From assembly GCA_020091685.1 (NCBI GenBank), contig CM034599.1:1369641-1433640 (forward strand): 64,000 nucleotides of DNA. Reading direction: 5' to 3'. Under the pieces are notes generated by a model, which made no database searches, was not told where the DNA came from, and was given only the letters and a program-made list of their open reading frames with translations. Position numbers and translations under genes: made by a program. Of this stretch, positions 1 through 27,267 are shown in pieces; positions within the stretch are counted from its first letter, which is position 1; every line of letters starts with the position of its first letter. Source of the DNA: Lutjanus erythropterus. Its lineage: Eukaryota; Chordata; Actinopteri; Lutjaniformes; Lutjanidae.

Positions 1-487
1 GCAACCTGACACAGGATACTTTTTACAAATAAAAGAAATTAAATATGTTGGATACCGGCTCAGACAGGTAAAGGACACCAAGTCAAATTACGGACAGGAG
101 ACACATTTTAAAACATGAAACTTTGTCGTGTTTTCCTTTTATTTGTCAACCCTCTGTAGAATTCTATCACAAATTATAATTGTGGTTGTTAGAATCACAG
201 AAACACCTGATTTAATATGAGAAAGGAGTAAAATAATTATTTTGAGTGTATGTATAAATATTTAATTTACTGCAGTTTTAAGGTGCTGGAGAAGCTTGAA
301 AATGGGTCTTGCAAATTCTTAAAAGTGCTTGAGTTTGACTTTGGAAAGGGGACTCTAGGTGTCTCTTACAAATGTCCCTTCAGATGAGTCTACTCGATCA
401 AAACAATAATCACAGGATTATATGATATATAGAAGTCCTGTTGGACAGTTTTACTTTGCACTGAATTTCTATCTTTTATTTTTCCAG
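1..487 (+). other. tnks: tnks intron (window edge)
   Basis: AT-rich sequence with no coding potential that I can see. It ends in a pyrimidine-rich tract and AG at 486-487, the acceptor of the first tnks exon in the window. The exon's first two bases complete a codon begun upstream, so this is an intron and the 5' half of tnks lies off the left edge. Confidence 0.85.
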
Positions 488-7928
<7,441 letters not shown>

Positions 7929-8324
7929 TTACTCACCGTTACACACAGAGACAGAGACTCCATGCTCGTTATTTTCTCCTTTGTATTGCAAATGCCTGAA
8001 CACGTTTTATTGACCGAACACATTTCCAGTCTCCTGTCCAGTAGAACCCATGGTGACCAGTGCTTCATCAGCTGATATGCTGTATAATACTCTCCTCCTC
8101 GTGGTGATGATGACACACTGTTTTATTTTTATTTTTCATTTTGCATCGGCTGCATGTTAATAAGAAGCATGTGAGGCCCAATAGCGTGCGTGGGTTCGTT
8201 CTTTCCCCTCCTCACCAGTCGGGAGGGAGCTTGTAGAGACTTTGAAGTATCAGCATTAACAGTTTGCCACTTCTCTGTCGCCTCATGTCGCCTTGTGACT
8301 GTGCAGAATCACCCACCCCTCACC

Positions 8325-8327
<3 letters not shown>

Positions 8328-8357
<30 letters not shown>
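8328..8357 (+). repeat. (AC)15 microsatellite in tnks 3'UTR
   Basis: Uninterrupted AC dinucleotides inside the inferred 3'UTR. Confidence 0.95.
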
Positions 8358-8359
<2 letters not shown>

Positions 8360-9081
8360 TCGAAGCCTGTAACCTGTGGACTACTACTGCCCCCCTGTGT
8401 CTGGGTTCATCCTGTACAGAACGGCCTCTGGTAACTGTGATTTTAATGCTAACCTGTAACACTACCACACAGCTAACAGTGTGTTGTTGCTCCGCTGTAA
8501 CGCTGACTTCCTGACACTACAAACACTGAACTGAACTGTTTTTTAGTGGTTTTATTATTCAGGGCTGGACACGCTCGGTGGAGACAGGGCTTTCTGTCAA
8601 ATTATGAGTTGAGCCTCTTTTCCTGTCAGTATGGTAATGATTTGTAGGAGAGGATGTGAGGCATCGGACTGACACGAGGCCGGACTGGAGGAGTGGACGT
8701 TTGTACACTAAAAGCATCACACACGCGTCTGTGCTCCGTCACAGTCGAGTCAGTAACTGTCCCGAGTGTTGAAATGTGCTCGTGATGCCTCAGGTCAGGT
8801 GAACGGCTGACAGCCAGTGACCTCATCCTCTGAGCATCCTCTCTGTTGCCATGGTAACTCACTCACAGACATCCCACATGAAAGGATTTGCACTTTTACA
8901 TAGAAAACCTATTTAAGTTATTTTGAATTTAAATTGCAAAAATTTGCGGGAAAAAAATATTTGTACAGGTTGTGTAAATGGTTGTGTATAACTGTCGCTG
9001 TTTAACAGTATCTCTGAGTTCGACTGTAAATGACATGAGTTTTCCTTTCATGCCTTCTTGATTCTCCCAACTTTTTTTTTT

Positions 9082-9087
9082 AATAAA
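9082..9087 (+). terminator. tnks: Poly(A) signal AATAAA for tnks
   Basis: Canonical hexamer after a T-run, with a TTGTTGTTGG-type GT-rich stretch about 20 nt downstream. It is the best candidate 3' end between tnks and idua. Confidence 0.7.
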
Positions 9088-9105
9088 TGTCCCATTAACA
9101 TCTTT

Positions 9106-10290
9106 ATCTTTGTTGTTGGATTATTTTAAGAAGGTTTTTAAAAGTCAGTCTGTTGTTGTTGAATGTTTGTAGGGCTGCAACTAACAGTTAATCTGTTGAT
9201 CATTTTCTCAAGTAATCAGTTACTTGTTTAATCGATAAAATGTTGATCAGTGTTTCCCAAAGTCCAATATGACGTCCTCAAATGTTGTTTTGTCCACAAG
9301 GCAAAGATATTCAGTTTACTGTCAGAGAGGAGGAAAGAAACCAGAAAACATTCATATTTAAGAAGCTGAAAACTGAGAATTTGGACATTTTTCCTTAAAC
9401 AATAATAATAGTTGACAACTAATCATTCAATCGTTGCAGCTCTCAAGTTTTTCATTTGATATCTCACCTGAAAAAAATTAAAACCTCTGTGCAGTTATAG
9501 TACAATTGACTATTTTTTCATACAAAGAACCAAATGCAGGGCTGCAACTAACTAGTTTCAGTATCCATTAATCAGAACTATTCATATCATATACATACGT
9601 CTTTTCATTTTCATTTTTATCAATTATCTCAAAAACAGCATTGAGCCAAAAGATTTATTTCAAATCATCTGGTCTTCTGATCTAAAAATGTCTTTTTGTA
9701 ACCTGCTTGGACCAGTTAAAACCTGCCTGCAGCTCTTGTTCATTTCACTTTTAGTACAAACTGCAGCTACCCTGACAAAGTACACACTCTTACATGTAGT
9801 CTGTGTACATTGGGACATATTACTACTAGGATTGTGGGTCAGAATAGCCAGAAAAGTGTGCTGGTTTGTATACGGCAAAATGCAACTGGATGCAGTAGGA
9901 CATCCTGGTACTGTGGCACTGGTACTGTTTTTTGGGACATAATCATTTTGTGGCATACTGAATAGTATGGTAGTATGGGTACTGGAGCATGCAGAATGTT
10001 TTGATTAATTAATCATATTTCTCTTCAGAAGAGTGTCGATCAATTCCACTGTTGAATTACTGATTAAGTTTATAGCACTGGATGGTATTGAATGCACCCA
10101 AAGTTAACTAACACACTTAAATGTTGTGCTTTTGTTTGTTTAGTTTCAATGGCTGATTGATAAAAGTTTTTATTGTTTATTTTATTTTACTAATTTGTTT
10201 ATAACTGTATAACTTCGGCCTGTTTTACCACAATTTATTTTGTGTTGTATTTCTTCATTTTATTTTATTTACACATATGTAAAGACTACA
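9106..10290. other. tnks-idua intergenic gap
   Basis: No gene is visible. It holds one well-preserved transposon copy (9170-9443), a partial related start at about 9535 and otherwise AT-rich sequence. Confidence 0.7.
9170..9443 (+). repeat. MITE family A copy 1 (TAGGGCTGCAAC ends)
   Basis: It starts TAGGGCTGCAACTAAC and ends GTTGCAGCTCT, which are inverted terminal sequences. The interior carries the family core GATGACGTCCTCAAATGT-like text, ATTCAGTTTACTGTCAGAGAGG and TTTAAGAAGCTGAAA. At least eight copies lie in the window. The ends resemble hAT-type non-autonomous elements; the class is an inference. Confidence 0.8.
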
Positions 10291-10542
10291 ACACTCGCGT
10301 CGCACGCATTAGACGTCATCATGCTCAGCTGACTGCGATTGCAGTTGGTTTTAGGCGCAGAGATGTTTGTTTAGTTGTGTTTCGTTCTTGTTAAAGTGAG
10401 TTATTTTGAAGGTCTCGTCTTCATTTATTCCCAGTCGGTGTTTACGTGAAGGCACGTGGAGGTTCAGTTCAGAGGCTCGAGACTAGTTTCACCGTTAATC
10501 TCGCGCGACGCTCGGAGCTGCGATGCTCGGTGGGTCGCAGAC
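10290..10542 (+). promoter_or_regulatory. idua: idua promoter / 5'UTR region
   Basis: This stretch is richer in CpG than its surroundings (cgcgtcgcacg near 10298, a CRE-like GACGTCAT near 10312, CGCGCGACGC near 10502) and directly precedes the idua start. An E-box CACGTG lies at 10453-10458 within GGCACGTGG, close to the CLEAR element bound by TFEB-family regulators of lysosomal genes. No TATA box is seen. The transcription start is not fixed by sequence alone. Confidence 0.5.

Positions 10543-10546
<4 letters not shown>
10523..10546 (+). promoter_or_regulatory. Seven-codon upstream ORF overlapping the idua start
   Basis: ATG at 10523 opens seven codons and stops at TGA 10544-10546. That stop overlaps the idua ATG (10543-10545) in an ATGA arrangement, so ribosomes finishing the small ORF would end on the main start codon. 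It matters only if the mRNA starts upstream of 10523. Confidence 0.5.
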
Positions 10547-20029
<9,483 letters not shown>

Positions 20030-20224
20030 ACCAAGATCCAGTCTGGTACAGATCATATCATGTGTCTGAAGTTTTCATACAGTTTAAAATCATTTTATCA
20101 AGATCAATGTGCCGATTATATACAAAGTTCATTTATTGATCATTATACAACACAGCGTTGTATAATGAGATGTTGTGCTTCTGAATGCTGCTCACAAAAA
20201 GAAAATGATAAACAGTGAAGGGTA

Positions 20225-20230
20225 AATAAA
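20225..20230 (+). terminator. idua: Poly(A) signal AATAAA for idua
   Basis: First canonical hexamer after the idua stop, about 200 nt downstream. The gap to the convergent rbp4 3' end (20822) holds AT-rich sequence and no gene. Confidence 0.55.
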
Positions 20231-20821
20231 TAATGAGTCATAAAAATAAAAGTAATTTTAATAGTGGAGAGCTGTGTATGAATTCAAAAGTCTCACAGAA
20301 TTTTTTGATAAAGTATAGCAGGGATTCTGAAAGTTTAATACTAATAATAATCTCTATGATCCATGTGGAAATTTGCCTTCAGCTTCAGAGGTTGGTTAAA
20401 AAACACATCACAGTAAATGATAATACACACAATATTAACAGAAAATGCACAGTGCAGACATTAATAACCGACACAGCTCCGGTCTGAATGATGCAGCGTC
20501 TTCTTTAAAAAGGGATGAACAGGATCAGATGCCTTTAAAGACGTGTGTTAAAATGAGTTTTTACTGTTCATAGTTTTTATTGGTGTGAAAAGAGAAGAAA
20601 AATGCATGAACGTATTTCAGAAACTGTAAAATCAGACAGATCTAATGGGCACATTAATGATCTTTTGTTATCTTTAATGTTTTTAAATCTGTGATATTTC
20701 TATTTTTTATACTTGACATGATTGTGTTTTATATGTTTGAGTGTTTGATAAGTAAAAGTTAGTTTCTGACCCAGTCGATGTTTCTGCAAAGACAAACACA
20801 ACAGCAGGTTTCTTTATAAAA

Positions 20822-20827
20822 TTTATT
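20822..20827 (-). terminator. rbp4: Poly(A) signal AATAAA for rbp4
   Basis: TTTATT on the plus strand, read as AATAAA on the minus strand, about 310 nt past the rbp4 stop. This gives a plausible 3'UTR of about 21131 to 20800. Confidence 0.65.
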
Positions 20828-21131
20828 GTCACCAACACATTCATTGATTCCACAGTGCAGATGTTGTCCATCAGTGTGACAATACTGAACCATCTCTTTC
20901 TCTCAACCGCTGATGGTTTCCTTTGGATTTGGCTTGGAAATATAATTTCATCTCGGCAGTGTTAATTACATTTTTCACAGGGTGTTGAATTACATTAATC
21001 TGATAAATCTTTTCTATGGCGTTAACAGAATTTTTCTCCTGGTTGTGTTTTTGGGAGGAGCTCTGTCTTCATGTTGGGCAGGATGATCCGTCCTGTGTGA
21101 TGAAGGTCAGCTCAGTGAACTGAGGAGCAGT

Positions 21132-22965
21132 TTAACAAGCTCCTGTTGGAAACACAGAAAGAAGAACAGATGAGTTTAAATGTTACGGAAAGTTATAATA
21201 CATTTTTCACATGAGGCCCTAATGCTCTTCCATAAAACTAAACATTTTATTACTACAGTTAATAATTAACTCAACGTATGTAGTTAAAACACTGCTGTTG
21301 GTAACAGACCGACTGTGGATGAGTACCTCACACAACTACACTTCAAATGATCTACGTCTGTGTTGAGTTCGTACCAGACTGCAGCACAGGCTGGAACTCT
21401 CCGGCCATGCAGATCTCCTCCTGTTTCTGGCGGACGATTCTCTGGATGGCGGGGGGGAGGCCACGGGGGTTGCGTGAGAAGACCAGGGCGTAGCCGTCCT
21501 CGCAGCTGCCGTCGTCCTTCAGGGTGCGGCAGGCGTAGGTGATGGCGTAGTTGTCGTAGTCGGTGTCAATGACCCAGTAGTTGTCACCTGGAAGAGCAGA
21601 GAGCAGGAAGTTAGTCTCACCTGTGTGTGTGAGAGAGGCTGTCAGAGTGTGTGTGTGTGTATACAGGTGAGGAAGCTCACCGCCGCTGGACAGGTAGCTG
21701 GCCAGTCCCTGGTAGTTCATGAACATCTTGCCGGGGGTGCCGGGGTCGGGGACTGAGTACTGAGCAGCCATGTCGGCGCAAACAACCCAGAACCTGGAGG
21801 ACAAGTGGAGGAAGGATATTTTACCAAAAACCTACATCATCACTTTTTGCTAACAGCCGAGTGTGAGTTTCCATTTCAAACACAAGAAAAAGATGGAGTT
21901 GAATCGATTTTTATAAAAGACTCACCCAAAGAGGGTGACTCTGCCCCTGGAGGACGCCACCATGGAACCATCGTCTCCAACAGTGTATTCAGCAGAGATG
22001 TTGTCCTGCAGGAACAGACCCTCAGGATCCTTCTTCTGCAGAGCGTACCACTTTCCTGCATACTGTCAGGGAAAAAACTCAAAGATGAGTGACTGTTTTC
22101 ATACGCAGGAGACCAGCAGTAACAGAAGAATCATCCTGTTTAATCAGTTTTCCTGCTTGTTCATCTGGAGGCTAGCGAGCTGTTCTGAGCCTAAAAAGCA
22201 AACGTGGGACCGAGTTCTGGTTTTGCAAGAATTTCAAGTCTGCACACAAGTCCCAAACTTTGAGTTTCAAGTCCTAAACAAGTCATAATACGCTCCTCAC
22301 CAAATGTAATGCCATTTTAACAACAGAGCCGTGACTTAACAACATTTGTGCAACTTAAAAAGTCAAACAAAGTTGGAAGTTGTCATTTTTTACTCGTACG
22401 TTTTTCATACTGCTATTCATTTTTGTACTGGATAGTTTTCATTCGAAATCATCGTTTGGTAGCATTTTTCCAACTGGAGCTCAGTAATGTAACGTTAGCT
22501 CTTCATGGTCCTCAGCTGTCGTCTGATTGGTTCAAACAAATTAGATGTTGAAAGAAGTGAAATCGTCACAGACTTTTTCGTCCTCTGACTCAGAAGAAGA
22601 CATCAATTATCTTCAAGTCAAAAAACGTCTCAAGTTCAACTGAAGTCCAAGTTCAGCTGCAAGTCTTTCTTTCAGTTTCGTCAAGTTGAGTCTTAAGTTG
22701 TCAAATTTGTGACTCGAGTCCGAGTCATGTGACTCAGATCCACACCTCTTCTTTACGTTCTGAGTGTAAATGGTATCATTGAAACGTCAGTACCACTGAT
22801 TCACTCTAACTGAATTTAATACTTCAAGTTAATAACAGCTTCTGTTCTCACTCTCTGTGGGTCGAAGTCCTGTTTGACTGTGAAGCTGTCGACCACACAG
22901 GAGGCCAGGCTCTGCTCCACGCAGGCCAGGACCAGCATCACCAGGGCAAACATTTGGAAATCCAT
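21132..22965 (-). CDS. rbp4: Retinol-binding protein 4 (plasma, lipocalin)
   Basis: Secreted carrier that moves retinol from liver to tissues in complex with transthyretin (family knowledge). Coding exons on the minus strand: 22965-22852, 22062-21926, 21793-21681, 21587-21375, 21142-21132. They sum to 195 aa plus stop; human is 201. Residues 1-21 form a signal peptide ([21 protein letters not shown]). The lipocalin G-x-W motif is in YAGKWYAL, and [37 protein letters not shown] and [10 protein letters not shown] follow the family closely. The last exon codes only the end of one codon, Ala, Cys and stop; that Cys restores the third conserved disulfide, which supports this exon over read-through of the previous one. 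A non-coding exon 1 (about 23744-23806) precedes it. Confidence 0.97.
22195..22750 (+). repeat. MITE family B copy 1 (GTGGGACC...CCACACCTCT)
   Basis: Lies in the rbp4 intron 22063-22851. Dense in caagtc/aagtcc/gagtc motifs, and it ends gactcagatccacacctct, which is inversely related to its start. Inverted relatives lie at 31180-31528 and 32565-32665. Confidence 0.7.
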
Positions 22966-23117
22966 CCTGGACAAAAACAGAGTCCAGCACACGTTAATGA
23001 TTTTTCTTTATTTACGGTTCTTCATGCTTCTTTAGAGAGCAGCATTTTCTACTGACTTTAGTTTCACTAGTATGAAATCTACTGTACAGATTGAAGGTGT
23101 GATCATCTGTAGAAGCT

Positions 23118-23666
23118 CATTTCTGCCAAAGTGATGGAAAAAAGATCCTGTAAGTCATCATACATATAACTTTATTATATTAATTAATGTTAAAATATAC
23201 TGAGTAATTATTTTTGACACACTGAGTCACTGTTCTGACACACTAAATCATTATTTTGAGGTTCAAAGTCATTATTTGAGAAAATCTTTCCTTGTTTATT
23301 TTGACATACCAATTCATTTTGATTTGATAAATTAAGTCAATAAAGCCATTTTAAGAAATTTTATCATAATTATTATAATCATGATTTTGTGCCATTTTCT
23401 CAATTTCTTTAAAAACTTAGTAATTATTTTAATAAATTATTGTGCTAATCAGTCATTATGTTTGAGATACTAAGTCAGTATGAGGTAACAAGTCATTATT
23501 CTGAGATACTAAATCATAATTTTGAGAAATTTTCTCATTATTTTCAGAAAATAAGTATTTTTGGGGAAACAAAGTGTGTATTCAGAGAGTTTCCCATTAT
23601 TTAGCCAAACTAAATCATTATTTTGACTTTGAGGATCTTTTTTTTTTCCATCCATTGTCAGAAATG
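23118..23666. repeat. MITE family F copy 1: inverted ends around a 22-bp array
   Basis: The left end (catttctgccaaagtgatgg, then aaaaaagatcctgtaagtca) and the reverse complement of the right end share about 40 bp with gaps. Between them are degenerate units of about 22 bp of the type actaagtcattattttgag. It lies in the first rbp4 intron. Confidence 0.75.
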
Positions 23667-23743
23667 GTTTTCCATAGTTAACAGAACAGTTCTCAGTATC
23701 TGTCTAAAGAAAAAACCTCCATATTTATTTGCCGTCTTCTTAC

Positions 23744-23806
23744 CTTGAGAGCAGAACGAAGCGTCAGGAGGTTTTCGGTGCAGACTTGTTGCAGTGTCTG
23801 AGCTGT
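23744..23806 (-). other. rbp4: rbp4 non-coding exon 1
   Basis: The minus-strand sequence ends CTCAAG followed by GTAAG (donor at 23743-23742). Its upstream limit is set about 30 nt downstream of the TATA box. It splices to the acceptor just before the start codon, with the exon beginning at 22966. Confidence 0.65.
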
Positions 23807-23828
23807 GCTGAGGAGACGCCGTGTCAGC

Positions 23829-23837
23829 CTTTTTATA
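23829..23837 (-). promoter_or_regulatory. rbp4: rbp4 TATA box (TATAAAAAG)
   Basis: TATAAAAAG on the minus strand, the expected distance ahead of the inferred exon 1. An HNF1-like half site GTTAAC at 23915-23920 and a FOXA-like TGATTATTTTC near 23862 lie just upstream, consistent with the liver expression known for this gene. The factor sites are inference. Confidence 0.65.
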
Positions 23838-25023
23838 CTCAACACACAGACAGGCTCACTGATTATTTTCACTTCTTGAACCTAAATGCAGAGTTTAAAT
23901 CTACAGCTAATCCAGTTAACAAAATCCCCCGCTGTAAGCTGATGAACCCTCGCGTTCAGCAGTGTATTGGCTTTATGTAATTGTTTGCAGAGCTCTGTAA
24001 TGGGATACATAACGGGATATGACCCGGCGGCCGAGGAGGAGGCCTGAGCCTCGAGTCACACGTCCAGGGCGAAGCAGTTTACATGAGCAAACGAGTGTAT
24101 TTTGAGCACCGAGGTGTCATGAAGTGCAAACGTAAAGATTTGTTGGTGCCTGCTGGGAAAGTCGTGTGATCCAGGGTGAACGATTATGAAATTGGGGTGT
24201 TTTTTTCCTACAACATCAGATAAAATGTTCCCTGATCTCATATCTACTGTTAGAACAAACTAGAACGTTCCTGACGCTGCAGTAAAGTTTTATTCTGTCT
24301 GTTTTTATACTTCACTGTCTTCAGAAGTCTCCTGACAGCTGGGATCAAAATGAACTGTACCCTGTTCTCCTTTTTCCTCCATTTCTCTTTTTTTTATCCT
24401 TATTTTTACATCTGTGTGTTTCATTGTTTTGCATTCATCTGTCCTTTTTGTAGTTATTGAGAAAATCTTTTAAAAAAAAGGATTTCACCACAGTGTCCAG
24501 CCCCGTTCAGTGGGAGAGTGAAGCATCTCAGATTTTTTTTTATTTGGGTGTAAAACATGAAAAGATTGATGAGCGAGTCTCACGTTGATATTATGAAATG
24601 GTCTGGAGAATTATCGCTCTGAGTAATGAAGTCATGTTATGTCAGCAGAGGCTCAGGTGTTCCCGTCTGCTGTCACTCGCTCAGTTAAGTAACGTACTGT
24701 CATCTAAATGCTGCCAGAGCTTCGAGCTGTAATCCAGGACAAAACGTCTCATATAGGAAACAGCTGAGCTCAGTTAAAGGAAGTTTGCACCAATTATGCA
24801 CCAGAAAATGTGCACACAGTGTAAAACTACCCTCACCTTCACAAAACACGGTTGTTGTTTAACTGAAATAATGCTTTCATGAAGTTTGTGTTGTTGCTCT
24901 CATTACATCATCAGTATAATGTCGTCTTTCTGTTCTTAAAGTAGATTTTGTTGACTTGCCATTATTTTACGTTTAATTCATTATTTCTCATTTCTTAGGC
25001 TACACTTTGTTTTACTGAGGAAA

Positions 25024-25212
25024 CCATTTCCACCAATGTGATGACAAAAACAAATCATATTGAAACCTAAAAAATGAGTTAGAATACCAAAAAAAAGAGA
25101 AACCTTTTTGATTCATTATTTTCTGGGATACTGAGTCGTGATTTTGAGAAGGTTTCTTATTTGAAAAACTTGCAGGGTCTTTTTTTATGGTCAGATTTGC
25201 AGAAATGATCGT
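25024..25212. repeat. MITE family F copy 2 (short)
   Basis: Ends resemble those of the 23118-23666 element (accatttccaccaatgtgatg left, gtcagatttgcagaaatgat right), with gatactgagtcgtgattttgag units between them. Confidence 0.6.
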
Positions 25213-26589
25213 TTTCAGTGTTTTCAGTTGCATCGTTTGTTTTGTGGTGCGTCTAAAAATTAAAAATGAAATGTTATGAGCAGATCATCATCATCGCAGT
25301 CATCCTCAGTTACCCCCTCGTGTTCCCCTCAGCAGTCCTGAGGACTGGAGGTATTTGTGTGAACTGCAGTAGGTGACAGAGAGATAAATAAAGACTAGTA
25401 GCTTGTCAGCTCGTCCAGCTGTATTTTTAGTCGTCCCTGACATTGTTGTTATTCTAATAATAACGTGTCCTGAGGAGGATGTTAGGTAAAGACTCTGGGT
25501 TGTTCAGTCCTGTCAGTAGTGTTAACTCAGCATCTCTAATCTGAAAACAAAAGCTACGTTTAAATGATCCTGTTGTGGACACAGACTTACTTAACTGGAG
25601 GTGAGCCCAGGCAGCACGTGTCTGGACTCGAGCCACGTCAGGTCACTGACTGATGGATGTGAGCAGCGGGGAGGCCGCATGACGAGAAAATGAGCAGGGA
25701 CGGATGTAAGAATACAAAAAGGACCACTACTTGTTTCTTCTTTGTTACATGTTTACAGGATTTGAAAGTTTAGTTGATCTTCAGTCAGATGAATGTTGAC
25801 CTCGTCTGTCAGCAGGAAGCTTCACTGTTCGTCTTTTCCACCACCAGAGAACAGGAGGCGTTTAGGTTTGTGCACCTGATTTTGAACCATTGGCAGCATT
25901 TCCATTAAAAATAAAAGCTGGTTTCAGACCAGAACCAAATTCTAATCAGTTCACCTTTCAGTCCAAGAGAGAGTTTGTGCCAAGTTTAAATATCACACAA
26001 TTAATTCATCAAGAGAATGAAAGGTAGATTAATAACTAATACTGATTTAGTGCTTAACTCTGCCAACCAATCCTAACCAATCTGAAACTGTTCATTTCTG
26101 CAGCAAATACATCAACGTGAAACGATGCATCTGCAGCTGCATGCACTCAAAATACATGTAAATGTCTTGACTAACTCGTCTCCACAGGATCAGTTACAGG
26201 AGGAAGTCAGCAGTGAGGAATTTATTTATGACCTCTTGTCCATAAAAACAGGATTAAATGAGACTTCAGTCAAATTAATCAGCTTCCCTCGGATTCTCAT
26301 GACAATTCTTTTAATAAAGTCACCAAAATAAACTCATGTTTCTGATGCTGAGTTCTTATATGATTAACAACATAATGAAAGTAGATTTTGTAAATGGGAA
26401 CCAGCAATCATCAAAACTGTTGGCAAATAGGAAGCAAGTGAACCTGATTTTACAGCAACTAATTAACTGCTTTTAATGTGAACAAAATTCAACAATGCAA
26501 AATTATTCATTTACATTTTAAAAGGGCAACTCTAGTATTTTTAAAACCTCGGCTGTTTTTACATATCTTGGGGTCTAAATGACTAATAG

Positions 26590-26900
26590 GTGCAAAATGA
26601 TTTGGAATTGGTCCAGTTGATCACGTCAGCTGAAAGCTATGAAACAGGCTGCAGAGGCTGCAACACAATTCTTGTGAACAAAAAAAGTACAGCCAATAAA
26701 TGTGCTCGTTTTTCACCATTGACAGGTTCAGATTCATTTTTGTTTAACCAGAAACAGATGATTTATCGCTCTGCTCAAAAGAATCACTCACAGAACACAG
26801 GAAGTGATGGTCTCACTGCCTCAATCAGTCAGTTGTTTGTGAGACTTTGGTTCAGATCAAAACCAAAAGGCCCAGCTTTAAAAATAACAGACTTATCCTT
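26590..26900 (+). repeat. Dispersed repeat related to 6895-7270
   Basis: Shares gtgctcgtttttcacc, gacaggttcagatt and tgtttaaccagaaacagatgatttat with the repeat in the last tnks intron. Confidence 0.6.
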
Positions 26901-27267
26901 TAATCATATGGTTCTATCACAGCTGGAACAGGATCAGAAGCAGAACAAAGAGAAGGTAAATGAAGACGAAGACCAGTGTGATCATGTACTGTGTCTTTAT
27001 GGAATTGCTTCATTACAAACATATAACTTAGTTAGAGAACAGCTGTATTTGCAGTATTACAATGCTGAGTTCAAGAGCCTCATTTCATATCATGTAACTA
27101 ACATAAAAATCCCTGTATGGTCCAGAGAGGTGTTGGATTAAACAAGGTAACAGTGAACATGTCCACCACGGAGTGTCTGACTGGTTGTGACCCGACTTCA
27201 CCATCGTTACTCCACAAAAAGGAGGAAGAGGTTGGAAATTGCACATGGAGATTCTCACAGAGCAGCT

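Larger units (their letters stand above)
7929..9105 (+). other. tnks: tnks 3'UTR
   Basis: This runs from the tnks stop codon to just past a canonical AATAAA at 9082-9087, which is followed by T- and GT-rich sequence. It contains a (CA)15 run and no other gene. Confidence 0.75.
23850..27267. other. rbp4-atp5me intergenic gap
   Basis: No coding exon is visible on either strand. It holds a second family F element (25024-25212), a dispersed repeat at about 26590-26900 that keeps a long plus-strand frame open by chance, and the undefined atp5me 3'UTR. Confidence 0.6.

Noticed and set aside
10456-10542. Longer N-terminus for idua from 10456
   Set aside because: It would start at GTG, not ATG, and would bury the signal peptide. 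The ATG at 10543 is preferred.
21352-21375. rbp4 ending ...SGTNSTQT by read-through of the last donor
   Set aside because: A good GT donor at 21374-21373 and an acceptor at 21143 join in phase and restore the conserved terminal Cys.
26590-27141. 183-codon open frame on the plus strand
   Set aside because: Its first part lies in a dispersed repeat also present at 6895-7270. No protein family is recognisable, and composition is that of AT-rich noncoding DNA.
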